This document shows positions 1 to 6,025 of a DNA stretch of 6,517 nucleotides, in pieces (the stretch's first letter is position 1; each line of letters starts with the position of its first letter). Made by a program: the position numbers and the translations under genes. Source of the DNA: an uncultured Aliiroseovarius sp. (GTDB taxonomy: Bacteria; Pseudomonadota; Alphaproteobacteria; Rhodobacterales; Rhodobacteraceae). Where the stretch lies: contig CALJDH010000016.1 in assembly GCA_938023895.1 (NCBI GenBank), positions 1-6,517 of the forward strand. Reading direction: 5' to 3'. The notes below the pieces were generated by a model. The model made no database searches, was not told the origin of the DNA, and saw only the letters and a list, made by a program, of their open reading frames with translations.

Positions 1-1734
1 GCGCGCTATGCGCTGAACGCGGCAAACGCGCGCTGGGGCAGCCTTTATGACGCGCTATATGGCACGGATGCGTTGGGCGATTTGCCCGAAGGCAAGGGCT
101 ATAATCCCGCCCGCGGTGCTCGTGTGATCGCAGCGGCCAAAAGCTTTCTGGATGGTGTATTGCCGCTGGCGGATGGCAGCTGGGCCGAGGCGATGCGGAT
201 CGGGAACACGCCGCCTGCCTTGGCTAACCCGGGTCAATTCCTTGGAAGTCGTGACAAGCTGTTCTTTTATGAAAACAATGGCTTGAAGATCGTTCTTGAG
301 TTCGACGACACGACCGAAATCGGCGCATCGGACCCGTTGGGCCTGTCTGACGTCCGGCTGGAAAGCGCCATGTCGGCGATCATGGATTGCGAAGACAGTG
401 TGGCTGCCGTGGACGCCGACGACAAGGTGCTGGCCTATTCGAACTGGCTGGGGCTGATGCAGGGAACTCTGACCGAGGAAGTCGCGAAGGGCGGCAAGAC
501 ATTCGAACGCAAACTGAACGATGACCTGACCTTTGACGGGCCCGATGGCGAAGTCACGCTGAAGGGCCGCGCCCTGATGCTGGTGCGCAATGTGGGCCAC
601 CTGATGACCAACCCGGCGATCCTGCTGCCCGACGGGTCGGAAGTGCCCGAGGGGCTGATGGACGCCGTGATCACCACGCTCTGCGCCATGCATGATCTGA
701 AGCGCGACGGCGGGAACTCGGTCACCGGATCGGTTTATGTCGTGAAGCCCAAGATGCACGGCCCGGAAGAGGTCGCCTTTGCGGGCGAAATTTTCGACCG
801 CGTCGAAGAAATGCTGGGCCTGCCGCGCCACACGGTGAAGCTTGGCATCATGGACGAGGAACGTCGCACCTCGGCCAACCTGAAGGAATGTATCCGTGCC
901 GCCAAACACCGCGTGGCCTTTATCAATACAGGTTTCCTTGATCGGACGGGCGACGAGATCCATACCTCGATGGAGGCAGGACCGATGATCCGCAAGGGCG
1001 AGATGAAAAATGCGGCATGGATTGCCTCGTACGAAGATCGCAACGTGGATATCGGGCTTGCCTGTGGCCTGAAGGGTAAGGCGCAGATTGGCAAGGGCAT
1101 GTGGGCCGCGCCGGACCGGATGGCGGATATGCTGGACCAGAAGATCGGTCATCCGATGTCGGGCGCGAATTGTGCTTGGGTACCCAGTCCCACAGCGGCG
1201 ACCCTGCACGCGACGCATTACCACCAGGTGGACGTTCTGGCCCGCCAAGAGGAACTGCTGGACGGCGGCGCGCGTGGCACCTTGGAAGACCTGCTGACCA
1301 TCCCCGTCGCTGCCGGTGTAAACTGGTCCGAAGATGAAATCCGCGAAGAGATCGAAAATAACGCCCAGGGTATTCTAGGCTATGTGGTCCGTTGGGTGGA
1401 TGCCGGTGTCGGCTGCTCGAAAGTGCCGGACATCCATGATGTTGGCCTGATGGAAGACCGCGCGACCTGCCGGATTTCGTCACAGGCGTTGGCGAACTGG
1501 CTGCATCACGGCGTTGTCTCGGAGGACGAGGTCATGGCCGCTTTGCGCAAGATGGCTGTGAAAGTCGACGATCAGAATGCGGGTGATCCCGAATATCTGC
1601 CCATGGCGCCTGACTATGACGGCGTGGCATTCCACGCAGCCTGCGACCTTGTGTTCAAGGGACGTGTGCAGCCGTCGGGCTATACTGAGCCCGTGCTGCA
1701 TGCACGCCGTCTGGAAAAGAAATCAAAGGCTTGA
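1..1734 (+). CDS. glcB: Malate synthase G, 5'-truncated by window edge
   Basis: Condenses glyoxylate with acetyl-CoA and water to give malate and CoA, in the cytoplasm (glyoxylate assimilation). The reading frame is open from base 1, and its first residues ([20 protein letters not shown]) are a hallmark of malate synthase G, so the start lies upstream. The 577 residues seen correspond to roughly residue 142 to the end of the ~720-residue family, so about 140 N-terminal residues are missing. Visible active-site elements, by comparison with the E. coli enzyme, are the Arg of LVRNVGH (codon at 586, like R338), the Mg2+ ligands Glu in GIMDEERR (856, like E427) and Asp in GFLDRTGDE (940, like D455), Cys in GCSKVPD (1414, like C617) and the catalytic-base Asp in LMEDRA (1456, like D631). 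No frameshift or lost catalytic residue is seen. The TGA stop lies 8 nt before the GlcG-like gene, implying co-transcription. A TTG at 73 is internal, not the start. Confidence 0.97.
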   Translation, partial: ARYALNAANARWGSLYDALYGTDALGDLPEGKGYNPARGARVIAAAKSFLDGVLPLADGSWAEAMRIGNTPPALANPGQFLGSRDKLFFYENNGLKIVLEFDDTTEIGASDPLGLSDVRLESAMSAIMDCEDSVAAVDADDKVLAYSNWLGLMQGTLTEEVAKGGKTFERKLNDDLTFDGPDGEVTLKGRALMLVRNVGHLMTNPAILLPDGSEVPEGLMDAVITTLCAMHDLKRDGGNSVTGSVYVVKPKMHGPEEVAFAGEIFDRVEEMLGLPRHTVKLGIMDEERRTSANLKECIRAAKHRVAFINTGFLDRTGDEIHTSMEAGPMIRKGEMKNAAWIASYEDRNVDIGLACGLKGKAQIGKGMWAAPDRMADMLDQKIGHPMSGANCAWVPSPTAATLHATHYHQVDVLARQEELLDGGARGTLEDLLTIPVAAGVNWSEDEIREEIENNAQGILGYVVRWVDAGVGCSKVPDIHDVGLMEDRATCRISSQALANWLHHGVVSEDEVMAALRKMAVKVDDQNAGDPEYLPMAPDYDGVAFHAACDLVFKGRVQPSGYTEPVLHARRLEKKSKA

Positions 1735-1737
1735 GGG
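1733..1737 (+). promoter_or_regulatory. Shine-Dalgarno of the GlcG-like gene
   Basis: GAGGG overlaps the glcB stop codon and sits 5 nt before the ATG at 1743. This decides the start. The in-frame TTG at 1731 would overlap the glcB stop and has no such site. The overlap suggests translational coupling with glcB (inference). Confidence 0.7.
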
Positions 1738-1742
1738 AAGAT

Positions 1743-2171
1743 ATGAACCGCATCACGGTGGACGCAGCCCGCGTCATCATTCACGACACGATGGCCTATG
1801 GGCGCGAAAAGGGCATGAAGCCACTGTCCGTGGTTGTTGTCGACGCTGGCGGACACGTGCTGGCCTTCGAACGCGCCGATGGGGCGCCTCCGGGCCGGTT
1901 CGACATCGCGCGTGGCAAGGCCTATGGCTCGGTCATGCTTGGGATTGGCGGCACCGCGCAACGCGACCGCGCCGAAGCGCAGGCCTATTTCATTGCCGCC
2001 GCGGGTGCGGCCTATGAGGGCAAGCTCGTGCCGGTGCCGGGCGGCATTCTGGTGCGCAACGATGCAGGCGAGGTGATCGGGGCCGTCGGTGTCACCGGTG
2101 ACACGTCAGAGAACGACCTTGAAGCCGGGTCGGTCGGGATCAAGTCCGTAGGGCTGACCGCCGACGGTTGA
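1743..2171 (+). CDS. glcG: GlcG/HbpS-like heme-binding family protein (DUF336)
   Basis: A 142-residue protein of the GlcG/HbpS (DUF336, 'heme-binding protein') family. Members are small, cytosolic or exported alpha/beta proteins; some bind heme (HbpS), but the biochemical role of GlcG itself is not established. Family features seen are a central strand-turn motif SVVVVDAGGHVLAFERADGA (residues 29-48), a helix with RFDIARGKAYGSVML (52-66), and the C-terminal glycine-rich segment VPGGILVRNDAGEVIGAVGVTGDT (98-121) followed by an acidic END. The length is normal, and no signal peptide or membrane segment is visible. It starts 8 nt after glcB, with the ribosome site overlapping the glcB stop, so the two are very probably one transcript. 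In E. coli the glc operon also places glcG beside glcB; here the order is glcB then glcG, and glcD, glcE and glcF are not in view. The symbol rests on family plus neighbour, so it is less certain than the family. Confidence 0.87.
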   Translation: MNRITVDAARVIIHDTMAYGREKGMKPLSVVVVDAGGHVLAFERADGAPPGRFDIARGKAYGSVMLGIGGTAQRDRAEAQAYFIAAAGAAYEGKLVPVPGGILVRNDAGEVIGAVGVTGDTSENDLEAGSVGIKSVGLTADG

Positions 2172-2199
2172 TCACCAGAAATCACAGTCAGTTAACGGG

Positions 2200-2232
2200 C
2201 AGCGCAAGGGGTTTGAACTTCCCCTTGCGCTG
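2200..2232 (+). terminator. Stem-loop terminator after glcB-glcG
   Basis: Perfect 12-bp inverted repeat: CAGCGCAAGGGG (2200-2211) and CCCCTTGCGCTG (2221-2232) around a 9-nt loop. It starts 28 nt after the GlcG stop and is followed by TCTTACGTT, which is only moderately T-rich. It most likely ends the glcB-glcG transcript and separates it from the hydrolase gene; it could partly read through or act as an mRNA-stabilising hairpin. Confidence 0.7.
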
Positions 2233-2277
2233 TCTTACGTTCCGGGAAATGAATATCTTACAATCGTCGGAGCAGAC

Positions 2278-3033
2278 ATGAAGCGCCCTACCGTCGGCAT
2301 TATCGGCAATTCCTATTTGTTGAATGACAACTACCCGACCCATGCGGGTGGGACTATGAACTCTGAAGCCGTGTCTCAGGTCGCGGGATGCTTGCCCCTG
2401 ATCGTTCCGACGGATCCGCGTTTTGTCACCGTTGATGAATTGCTCGAAACCTGTGACGGTTTCCTGTTCACTGGCGGGCGCCCCAATGTCCACCCCGAGG
2501 AATATGGCGAGGATGAAACCGAAGCGCATGGCGAATTTGACCGCTGCCGCGATGCCATCACGCTTCCCTTGATCCGTGCTTGTGTTGACCGCGGACAGCC
2601 TTTCTTCGGGATCTGCCGGGGCTTTCAAGAGGTCAATGTTGCCATGGGCGGCTCGCTTTACCCAGAAATTCGCGAGTTGCCGGGGCGGATGAACCACCGA
2701 ATGCCGCCGGACGGGACACTTGAGGAAAAGTTTGCCATTCGCCACGATGTCCATTTCGACAAGGGCGGGGTGTTCTGTGACCTGTTGGGCGAAACTGTGC
2801 GCACCAACACGCTGCACGGGCAGGGGATCAAGACCTCGGGCCCTCGCGTGATCATCGAAGGGCACGCGGATGATGGAACGCCCGAGGCCATTGTGATCAA
2901 GGATGCCCCCGGCTTTACACTGTCGGTGCAGTGGCACCCAGAGTATCGCGCCGCCGATGATCCGGTCTCGCGCGTGCTGTTCACCGCGTTTGGGGATGCC
3001 GTGCGGGCGTGGGTTGCAGGTAAGTCCACCTGA
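2278..3033 (+). CDS. Gamma-glutamyl-gamma-aminobutyrate hydrolase family protein (peptidase C26, PuuD-like)
   Basis: A 251-residue class I glutamine-amidotransferase-like hydrolase, close in length to E. coli PuuD (about 254). PuuD cleaves gamma-glutamyl-GABA to glutamate and GABA in putrescine breakdown; related family members use other gamma-glutamyl compounds. The nucleophile Cys113 lies in the elbow FFGICRGFQEVNVAMGGSLY, and His220 and Glu222 in SVQWHPEY complete the triad. FLFTGGRPNVHPEEYG (62-77) and NTLHGQGIK (about 177-185) match conserved family blocks near the active site. It is cytoplasmic, with no signal or membrane segment. The ATG at 2278 has GGAG (2269-2272) 5 nt upstream. It is isolated from the upstream operon by a stem-loop and lies 108 nt before the cytochrome gene. 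No other polyamine-pathway gene (puuA, puuB or puuC type) is in the window, so the substrate cannot be fixed and puuD is not assigned. Confidence 0.92.
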   Translation: MKRPTVGIIGNSYLLNDNYPTHAGGTMNSEAVSQVAGCLPLIVPTDPRFVTVDELLETCDGFLFTGGRPNVHPEEYGEDETEAHGEFDRCRDAITLPLIRACVDRGQPFFGICRGFQEVNVAMGGSLYPEIRELPGRMNHRMPPDGTLEEKFAIRHDVHFDKGGVFCDLLGETVRTNTLHGQGIKTSGPRVIIEGHADDGTPEAIVIKDAPGFTLSVQWHPEYRAADDPVSRVLFTAFGDAVRAWVAGKST

Positions 3034-3043
3034 TCACTTCCCC

Positions 3044-3072
3044 GTGACCCGGCTGGTTACACGCCGGTTCAC
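3044..3072 (+). other. Imperfect hairpin between hydrolase and cytochrome genes
   Basis: GTGACCCGGC (3044-3053) pairs with GCCGGTTCAC (3063-3072) over 10 positions with one C/T mismatch, leaving a 9-nt loop. It begins 11 nt after the hydrolase stop. There is no clear T-run after it, so it may be a weak or factor-assisted terminator, or an mRNA 3'-end hairpin. Confidence 0.4.
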
Positions 3073-3074
3073 CG

Positions 3075-3105
3075 TTGACCTTCCCCCTGCTGGAACCCGT
3101 ATCGC
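3075..3105 (+). promoter_or_regulatory. Possible promoter for the cytochrome gene (weak)
   Basis: TTGACC at 3075-3080 is a good -35 match. The best -10 candidate is TATCGC at 3100-3105, with a long 19-nt spacer and only a partial match. It is offered because the hairpin just upstream suggests a separate transcript; the -10 is unconvincing. Confidence 0.2.
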
Positions 3106-3141
3106 TGTCTCGAATGACGGTTGGACAAGGACGGGATCTGA

Positions 3142-3594
3142 ATGAAACCTGCGTATTTCTATGGTGGCGCGGCGCTTGCCGGGTTGGCTTTGGCGGCATG
3201 GATCGGGTTTGGACCGGCGCCAGATGTGGCTGCGCCCAACCCGGTGGGCGATGCAGCCCAATCTGACGCTACCCCGGCCGAGATGGTTCGAGTGAACCTG
3301 CCTGATCTAGGAAGCGACTATGCCGTCGGCGCGCGCGCCTTCACTGCGAAATGTGCAGCCTGTCACGGGCCGTCGGCCGGGGGGATCGAGGGCGCCGGCC
3401 CGCCGCTCATCCACAAGTTCTATGAACCCTCGCATCACGGGGACGCCGCCTTCTTCCGTGCTGCAGAGGTCGGCGTGCGGGCGCATCACTGGACCTTTGG
3501 CAACATGCCTCCGGTCGAGGGCATAACCCGTGCCGAGGTCGCCGAGATCGTGAAGTATCTGCGCGCGGTGCAGCGCGCCAACGGGATCCTCTGA
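3142..3594 (+). CDS. Membrane-anchored mono-heme c-type cytochrome
   Basis: A 150-residue electron-transfer protein expected on the periplasmic side of the inner membrane. Residues about 5-24 form a hydrophobic alanine/glycine-rich segment after a short MKP start, acting as signal anchor or signal peptide. No clear AXA cleavage site follows, so an anchor is favoured. A proline/alanine-rich linker (about 25-50) leads to a class I cytochrome c fold. CAACH (71-75) is the heme-attachment motif with His75 as proximal ligand, and Met122 in FGNMPPVEGI is the likely sixth ligand. The C-terminal helix EVAEIVKYLRAVQRANGIL is typical of the family. The domain is rich in extra histidines (His91, 98, 99, 115, 116). 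The ATG at 3142 has AAGGA (3127-3131) 10 nt upstream. The gene is followed at once by a strong stem-loop. Its redox partner is not in view, and the neighbouring hydrolase gives no clue. Confidence 0.92.
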   Translation: MKPAYFYGGAALAGLALAAWIGFGPAPDVAAPNPVGDAAQSDATPAEMVRVNLPDLGSDYAVGARAFTAKCAACHGPSAGGIEGAGPPLIHKFYEPSHHGDAAFFRAAEVGVRAHHWTFGNMPPVEGITRAEVAEIVKYLRAVQRANGIL

Positions 3595-3598
3595 ATGC

Positions 3599-3630
3599 AG
3601 GAAGGGCCCCAGCAATCTGGGGCCCTTCCT
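3599..3630. terminator. Perfect 14-bp stem-loop between convergent genes
   Basis: AGGAAGGGCCCCAG (3599-3612) and CTGGGGCCCTTCCT (3617-3630) form a perfect 14-bp GC-rich stem with a CAAT tetraloop. It starts 4 nt after the cytochrome stop and lies 19 nt beyond the stop of the opposing Hint-protein gene. It most likely terminates the plus-strand transcript and perhaps both. T-runs are poor on both sides (ATAAGTCTTC on the plus side), so the hairpin itself is the main evidence. Confidence 0.8.
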
Positions 3631-3649
3631 ATAAGTCTTCTGGGGAAGC

Positions 3650-5695
3650 TTAGCGTGTCAGGTCCAGCACCCGGGCTTCGTATTTCTTCAACACCATGCG
3701 CGCGGTGTCGCCATACTGGCGCGGTTCGCTGCGCAGTTCCGGGAACAGGGTGAACAGTTCGTCCCGTGCGGCCTCATCAACCGCTTTCAGACCTTGGTGC
3801 CCCGGGTGGAAGCTTTCCGTTGCCGCGCCGTTGGCAAAGATCACCTGATGCGCGTCAAACATGATGTGGTAGTAGGTCACGCTGCTCACGTCAGTCTGCG
3901 TGGCACATCCGCTGTGCAACAGGTGAATGGCGGGGATCATGACCTCGGGCTCTGCGAAGAACAGGCTGGCCTGTGGCCCCTCATACACCATGCGGTGCTG
4001 AGGCGAGACGATCAGCGCGCTGTGGTTGCCAAACGCGCCTTCTTGGATGCGAACAGGGGCCAGACGCCCGACGCCAGCCGTGGTCGTGTGGCTGATCCAG
4101 CGAATGGGCTGCAGACCGTGGTCGCGCGTGACCACCATGTCGCCCACGCGCAGATCTTCGATGGGGCGTTCGCCGCGGTCTGTCAGGATCAGGCTGCCGG
4201 CCGTGAAGCAAATCACATCGCGATAGTCCAGATCGCCGCCAGAACCCAGATCGCCATCGGTATCGGGCAGCGTGAAACCACCCAACACGTCGATATCCGC
4301 GTCATTGACGTCCCAGCCAGACACATCATCGACAACATCCTTGATGCCGTCCCCATCCGCGTCGCCCGAGGCGTCGATCGCTGCTTGCGTGACGCCATGC
4401 CCGGCTTCTTCTGCATCGGTCAGACCATCATTGTCACTATCGGTGTCCAGATAATCGAACGTGCCGTCCTCGTCCGTGTCTTCCGGGTCCAGACCATCTG
4501 ACCCAGCCGCGCCGGTCGTGGGGGTGGAATCATAGGCGTCATCCAGACCGTCCCCATCGGCGTCGTTGCCTGTGGGAGCTTCATAGTCATCGGTGCTTTG
4601 GGCTTCGACGTTGTCGGTGATGCCGTCATTGTCGCTGTCCAAGTCGTAAATATCTGCGATGCCATCGCCGTCGCTGTCGAGATCTTCCTTGGAAATGTCA
4701 AAGGTGTAGGAAAGGGCAGGCTGGCCCCCGAAAGCATTTACCGTCGAATCGGTTTCGACGGTCACAATCAGGCCCGGGACGCCCCCGCCGATATCAACGA
4801 CCTGTACCGTTTGATTGACCGGCGTTGTCACCGGAATAAGCGATCCATTCTGTTGAACATCAGTCTGCAGATCGCCGGTCACGAACTCGCCATTGTTGAA
4901 GTTCAGCGTGAAGGTTTCACTGTCTAAATTCAAATCGCCATCCGCAAGGATGTTCGAGATGTCGACCGTATCGCCAATTTGAACGCCATAAGCCGACAGA
5001 TCAATTGTATCGGTTGAAGACCCACCCGAGGTGTTGATGTCAACTTGAGGCGAGGTCAGCGTAAAGCCCTGACCTTCTTCTTCGTTCAGGATGCCGTCGC
5101 CGTCGATGTCAATGTCCACATCATCGGAAACGCCGTCGCCGTCCGTGTCAGGGGCAGGGACGTCAAAGGTCAGGTCTGAAATTCCCGAGCCACCGGTCTG
5201 CGGTGCATCAGGGCCGGGCTCGTAGGTCAGAACCAAGGACGAAATCGGTCCGGACAGGTTAACGTCGATGTCGTTGGCGTTCGTGCCCTCGGTTTGGATC
5301 GAAACGGTACCATCGGGGTTTTCGATAACGAGTTCATCGTCCACGCCCGACAAGCTGGCAATGACGTCTGCCGCCGGCACAAGGCTCCCATCCGCGTCAT
5401 AGGCCGCGATGGTCCAGTAGTCGTCATAGGTCGAGGCGCCATCGTCATTGACGTGATCAATGGTGAAGGACAGGTTTTCGACGGGGGTCGAAAAGTCATA
5501 GTCTGCGGTGATTGGCGATGTAACCGCGAAAGCACCAAACTCGGAAACGTTGTTCCCGCCTTGGGAGGCATCCCAACTGCCGGTGAAGGACGCGGTTACG
5601 TCCGTGCTGTAAGGTCCATCGTTGATTGTGGTCGTGCCGCCGACAGCTGTCCCGCCCGAACCGGTCAGCCAAATAGCATTGTCCAAAGTTGCCAT
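3650..5695 (-). CDS. Acidic calcium-repeat protein with C-terminal Hint autoprocessing domain
   Basis: A 681-residue protein, probably exported. Domain order (residues from the ATG): an unnamed beta-rich N-terminal region (about 1-178, ending SGISDLTFDVP); two DxDxDG motifs (183-201); a Ser/Thr/Val-rich beta-type segment (about 209-335); at least six further DxDxDG motifs and a degenerate one (340-482), like thrombospondin type 3 calcium-binding repeats; then a Hint_2-type Hedgehog/intein domain (496 to about 632). The Hint domain opens with its nucleophile Cys496 in CFTAGSLILTDRGERPIEDL. It shows the SPQHRM block (His567) and the family ending FANGAATESFHPG. Hint domains can cleave or rearrange the peptide bond at the Cys; no C-terminal extein or intein Asn is evident. 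No Sec signal peptide is seen, so type I-like secretion is possible (inference). Residues 1-495 contain only two Lys and one Arg. The ATG at 5695 is preferred over the GTG at 5704 because the ribosome site abuts the GTG. The substrate or partner is unknown. Confidence 0.88.
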   Translation of the reverse strand: MATLDNAIWLTGSGGTAVGGTTTINDGPYSTDVTASFTGSWDASQGGNNVSEFGAFAVTSPITADYDFSTPVENLSFTIDHVNDDGASTYDDYWTIAAYDADGSLVPAADVIASLSGVDDELVIENPDGTVSIQTEGTNANDIDVNLSGPISSLVLTYEPGPDAPQTGGSGISDLTFDVPAPDTDGDGVSDDVDIDIDGDGILNEEEGQGFTLTSPQVDINTSGGSSTDTIDLSAYGVQIGDTVDISNILADGDLNLDSETFTLNFNNGEFVTGDLQTDVQQNGSLIPVTTPVNQTVQVVDIGGGVPGLIVTVETDSTVNAFGGQPALSYTFDISKEDLDSDGDGIADIYDLDSDNDGITDNVEAQSTDDYEAPTGNDADGDGLDDAYDSTPTTGAAGSDGLDPEDTDEDGTFDYLDTDSDNDGLTDAEEAGHGVTQAAIDASGDADGDGIKDVVDDVSGWDVNDADIDVLGGFTLPDTDGDLGSGGDLDYRDVICFTAGSLILTDRGERPIEDLRVGDMVVTRDHGLQPIRWISHTTTAGVGRLAPVRIQEGAFGNHSALIVSPQHRMVYEGPQASLFFAEPEVMIPAIHLLHSGCATQTDVSSVTYYHIMFDAHQVIFANGAATESFHPGHQGLKAVDEAARDELFTLFPELRSEPRQYGDTARMVLKKYEARVLDLTR
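3800..4210 (-). other. Hint_2 (Hedgehog/intein-type) domain within the acidic protein
   Basis: Encoded from the catalytic Cys codon (4208-4210) to the FHPG motif. Order of family landmarks: CFTAGS, RPIEDLRVGDMVVTRDHG, QPIRW, ALIVSPQHRM, VMIPAIHLL, VTYYHIMFDAHQVIFANGA, ESFHPG. The remaining about 49 residues (GHQGLKAVDEAARDEL onward) form the usual helical tail. Only two cysteines occur in the protein, the nucleophile Cys496 and Cys597. Confidence 0.85.
4250..4684 (-). repeat. Calcium-type DxDxDG repeat cluster B (within the Hint protein gene)
   Basis: Coding repeats giving DSDGDGIAD, DSDNDGITD, DADGDGLDD, DTDEDGTFD, DSDNDGLTD and DADGDGIKD, then a degenerate DTDGDLGSG. Spacing is irregular, 13 to about 28 residues. 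This is the thrombospondin type 3 style, in which the Asp side chains bind calcium. The repeat ends directly before the Hint domain. Confidence 0.85.
5072..5149 (-). repeat. Calcium-type DxDxDG repeat cluster A (within the Hint protein gene)
   Basis: A short pair, DTDGDGVSD and DIDGDGILN, 13 residues apart and followed by EEEG. It is separated from cluster B by about 135 residues of beta-type sequence. Confidence 0.8.
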
Positions 5696-5699
5696 GCAA

Positions 5700-5708
5700 C
5701 TCACCCCT
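5700..5708 (-). promoter_or_regulatory. Shine-Dalgarno deciding the start of the Hint protein gene
   Basis: On the minus strand AGGGGTGAG precedes the ATG at 5695, with the AGGGG core 8 nt upstream. The in-frame GTG at 5704 overlaps this site with no spacer, so the ATG is the likely start. Confidence 0.65.
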
Positions 5709-5872
5709 AAGTCTTACTTGTTACCAAACGCTTAGACCGGACCCCTCCGGCACATAGCGCCACACTCATCACTGCCACTAAAGAGAGCGGGACGTTCGAA
5801 TGTCATCTTCACCTGCAAGGACAAGGCCTGCATCGGAACTGAATTCGTCACTCAATTTAGGACGGGTGTTTT

Positions 5873-5899
5873 AAAATATTCTGAATGCGACAATTTCAA
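5873..5899 (-). promoter_or_regulatory. Possible sigma-70-like promoter for the Hint protein gene (weak)
   Basis: On the minus strand TTGAAA (5899-5894) is followed after 15 nt by TATTTT (5878-5873). The spacer is short and the -10 fits only four of six positions. The leader to the ATG would be about 170 nt. It lies in the most AT-rich part of the gap. Confidence 0.25.
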
Positions 5900-5922
5900 G
5901 GCAGGTGATCAAATTTTAGGCC

Positions 5923-5937
5923 TTTCCCAGGGGGAAA
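5923..5937 (-). terminator. Possible weak terminator downstream of the aminotransferase gene
   Basis: TTTCCC and GGGAAA form a 6-bp stem with a 3-nt loop. On the minus strand it is followed by GGCCTAAAATTT. It lies about 90 nt past the aminotransferase stop and has a short stem, so the call is tentative. Confidence 0.2.
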
Positions 5938-6025
5938 TCACAGTTTGTTGAGAACCGTTGTTTCGCCGCGCGCATCAAAAGTTGAGACGCGTAGATATTG
6001 ACGACGTTCCGCGTGCAATTCGGAG

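Larger units (their letters stand above)
5696..6025. other. Non-coding region upstream of the Hint protein gene
   Basis: 330 nt without a supportable gene. The part around 5850-5940 is clearly more AT-rich than the flanking genes (for example TTTTAAAATATT at 5869-5880) and is the likely promoter area of the minus-strand Hint gene. It also holds a small hairpin CCGGA-CCCC-TCCGG (5737-5750), about 29 nt upstream of the ribosome site, and the hairpin at 5923-5937. A heptamer GTTGAGA occurs twice near 5946 and 5981 with no assigned role. Confidence 0.6.

Noticed and set aside
55..1248. Long minus-strand open frame (397 codons) opposite malate synthase G
   Set aside because: It lies wholly antisense to a gene with clear catalytic motifs, its translation resembles no family I know, and high-GC genes often give such shadow frames.
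2235..2264. TACAAT (2259-2264) as a -10 box for the hydrolase gene
   Set aside because: The start point would fall inside the ribosome-binding site GGAG at 2269-2272, and no -35 match lies at a proper distance.
3794..4501. Plus-strand open frame of 235 codons opposite the Hint domain
   Set aside because: It is antisense to the recognisable Hint and calcium-repeat coding sequence; its His/Val/Ala-rich composition is that of a mirror frame.
4217..5149. DNA-level tandem repeat or CRISPR-like array, suggested by recurring GCCGTCGCCGTC-type strings
   Set aside because: The recurrence follows the encoded DxDxDG motifs with irregular spacing; there are no uniform repeats or spacers.
3650..5704. 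An intein inserted in a host protein
   Set aside because: The Hint domain is C-terminal and of the Hint_2 type, with no downstream extein and no terminal Asn plus nucleophile.
5801..5875. Small plus-strand frame starting MSSSPARTRPASEL in the gap before the Hint gene
   Set aside because: About 24 codons, no well-placed ribosome site and no recognisable product.
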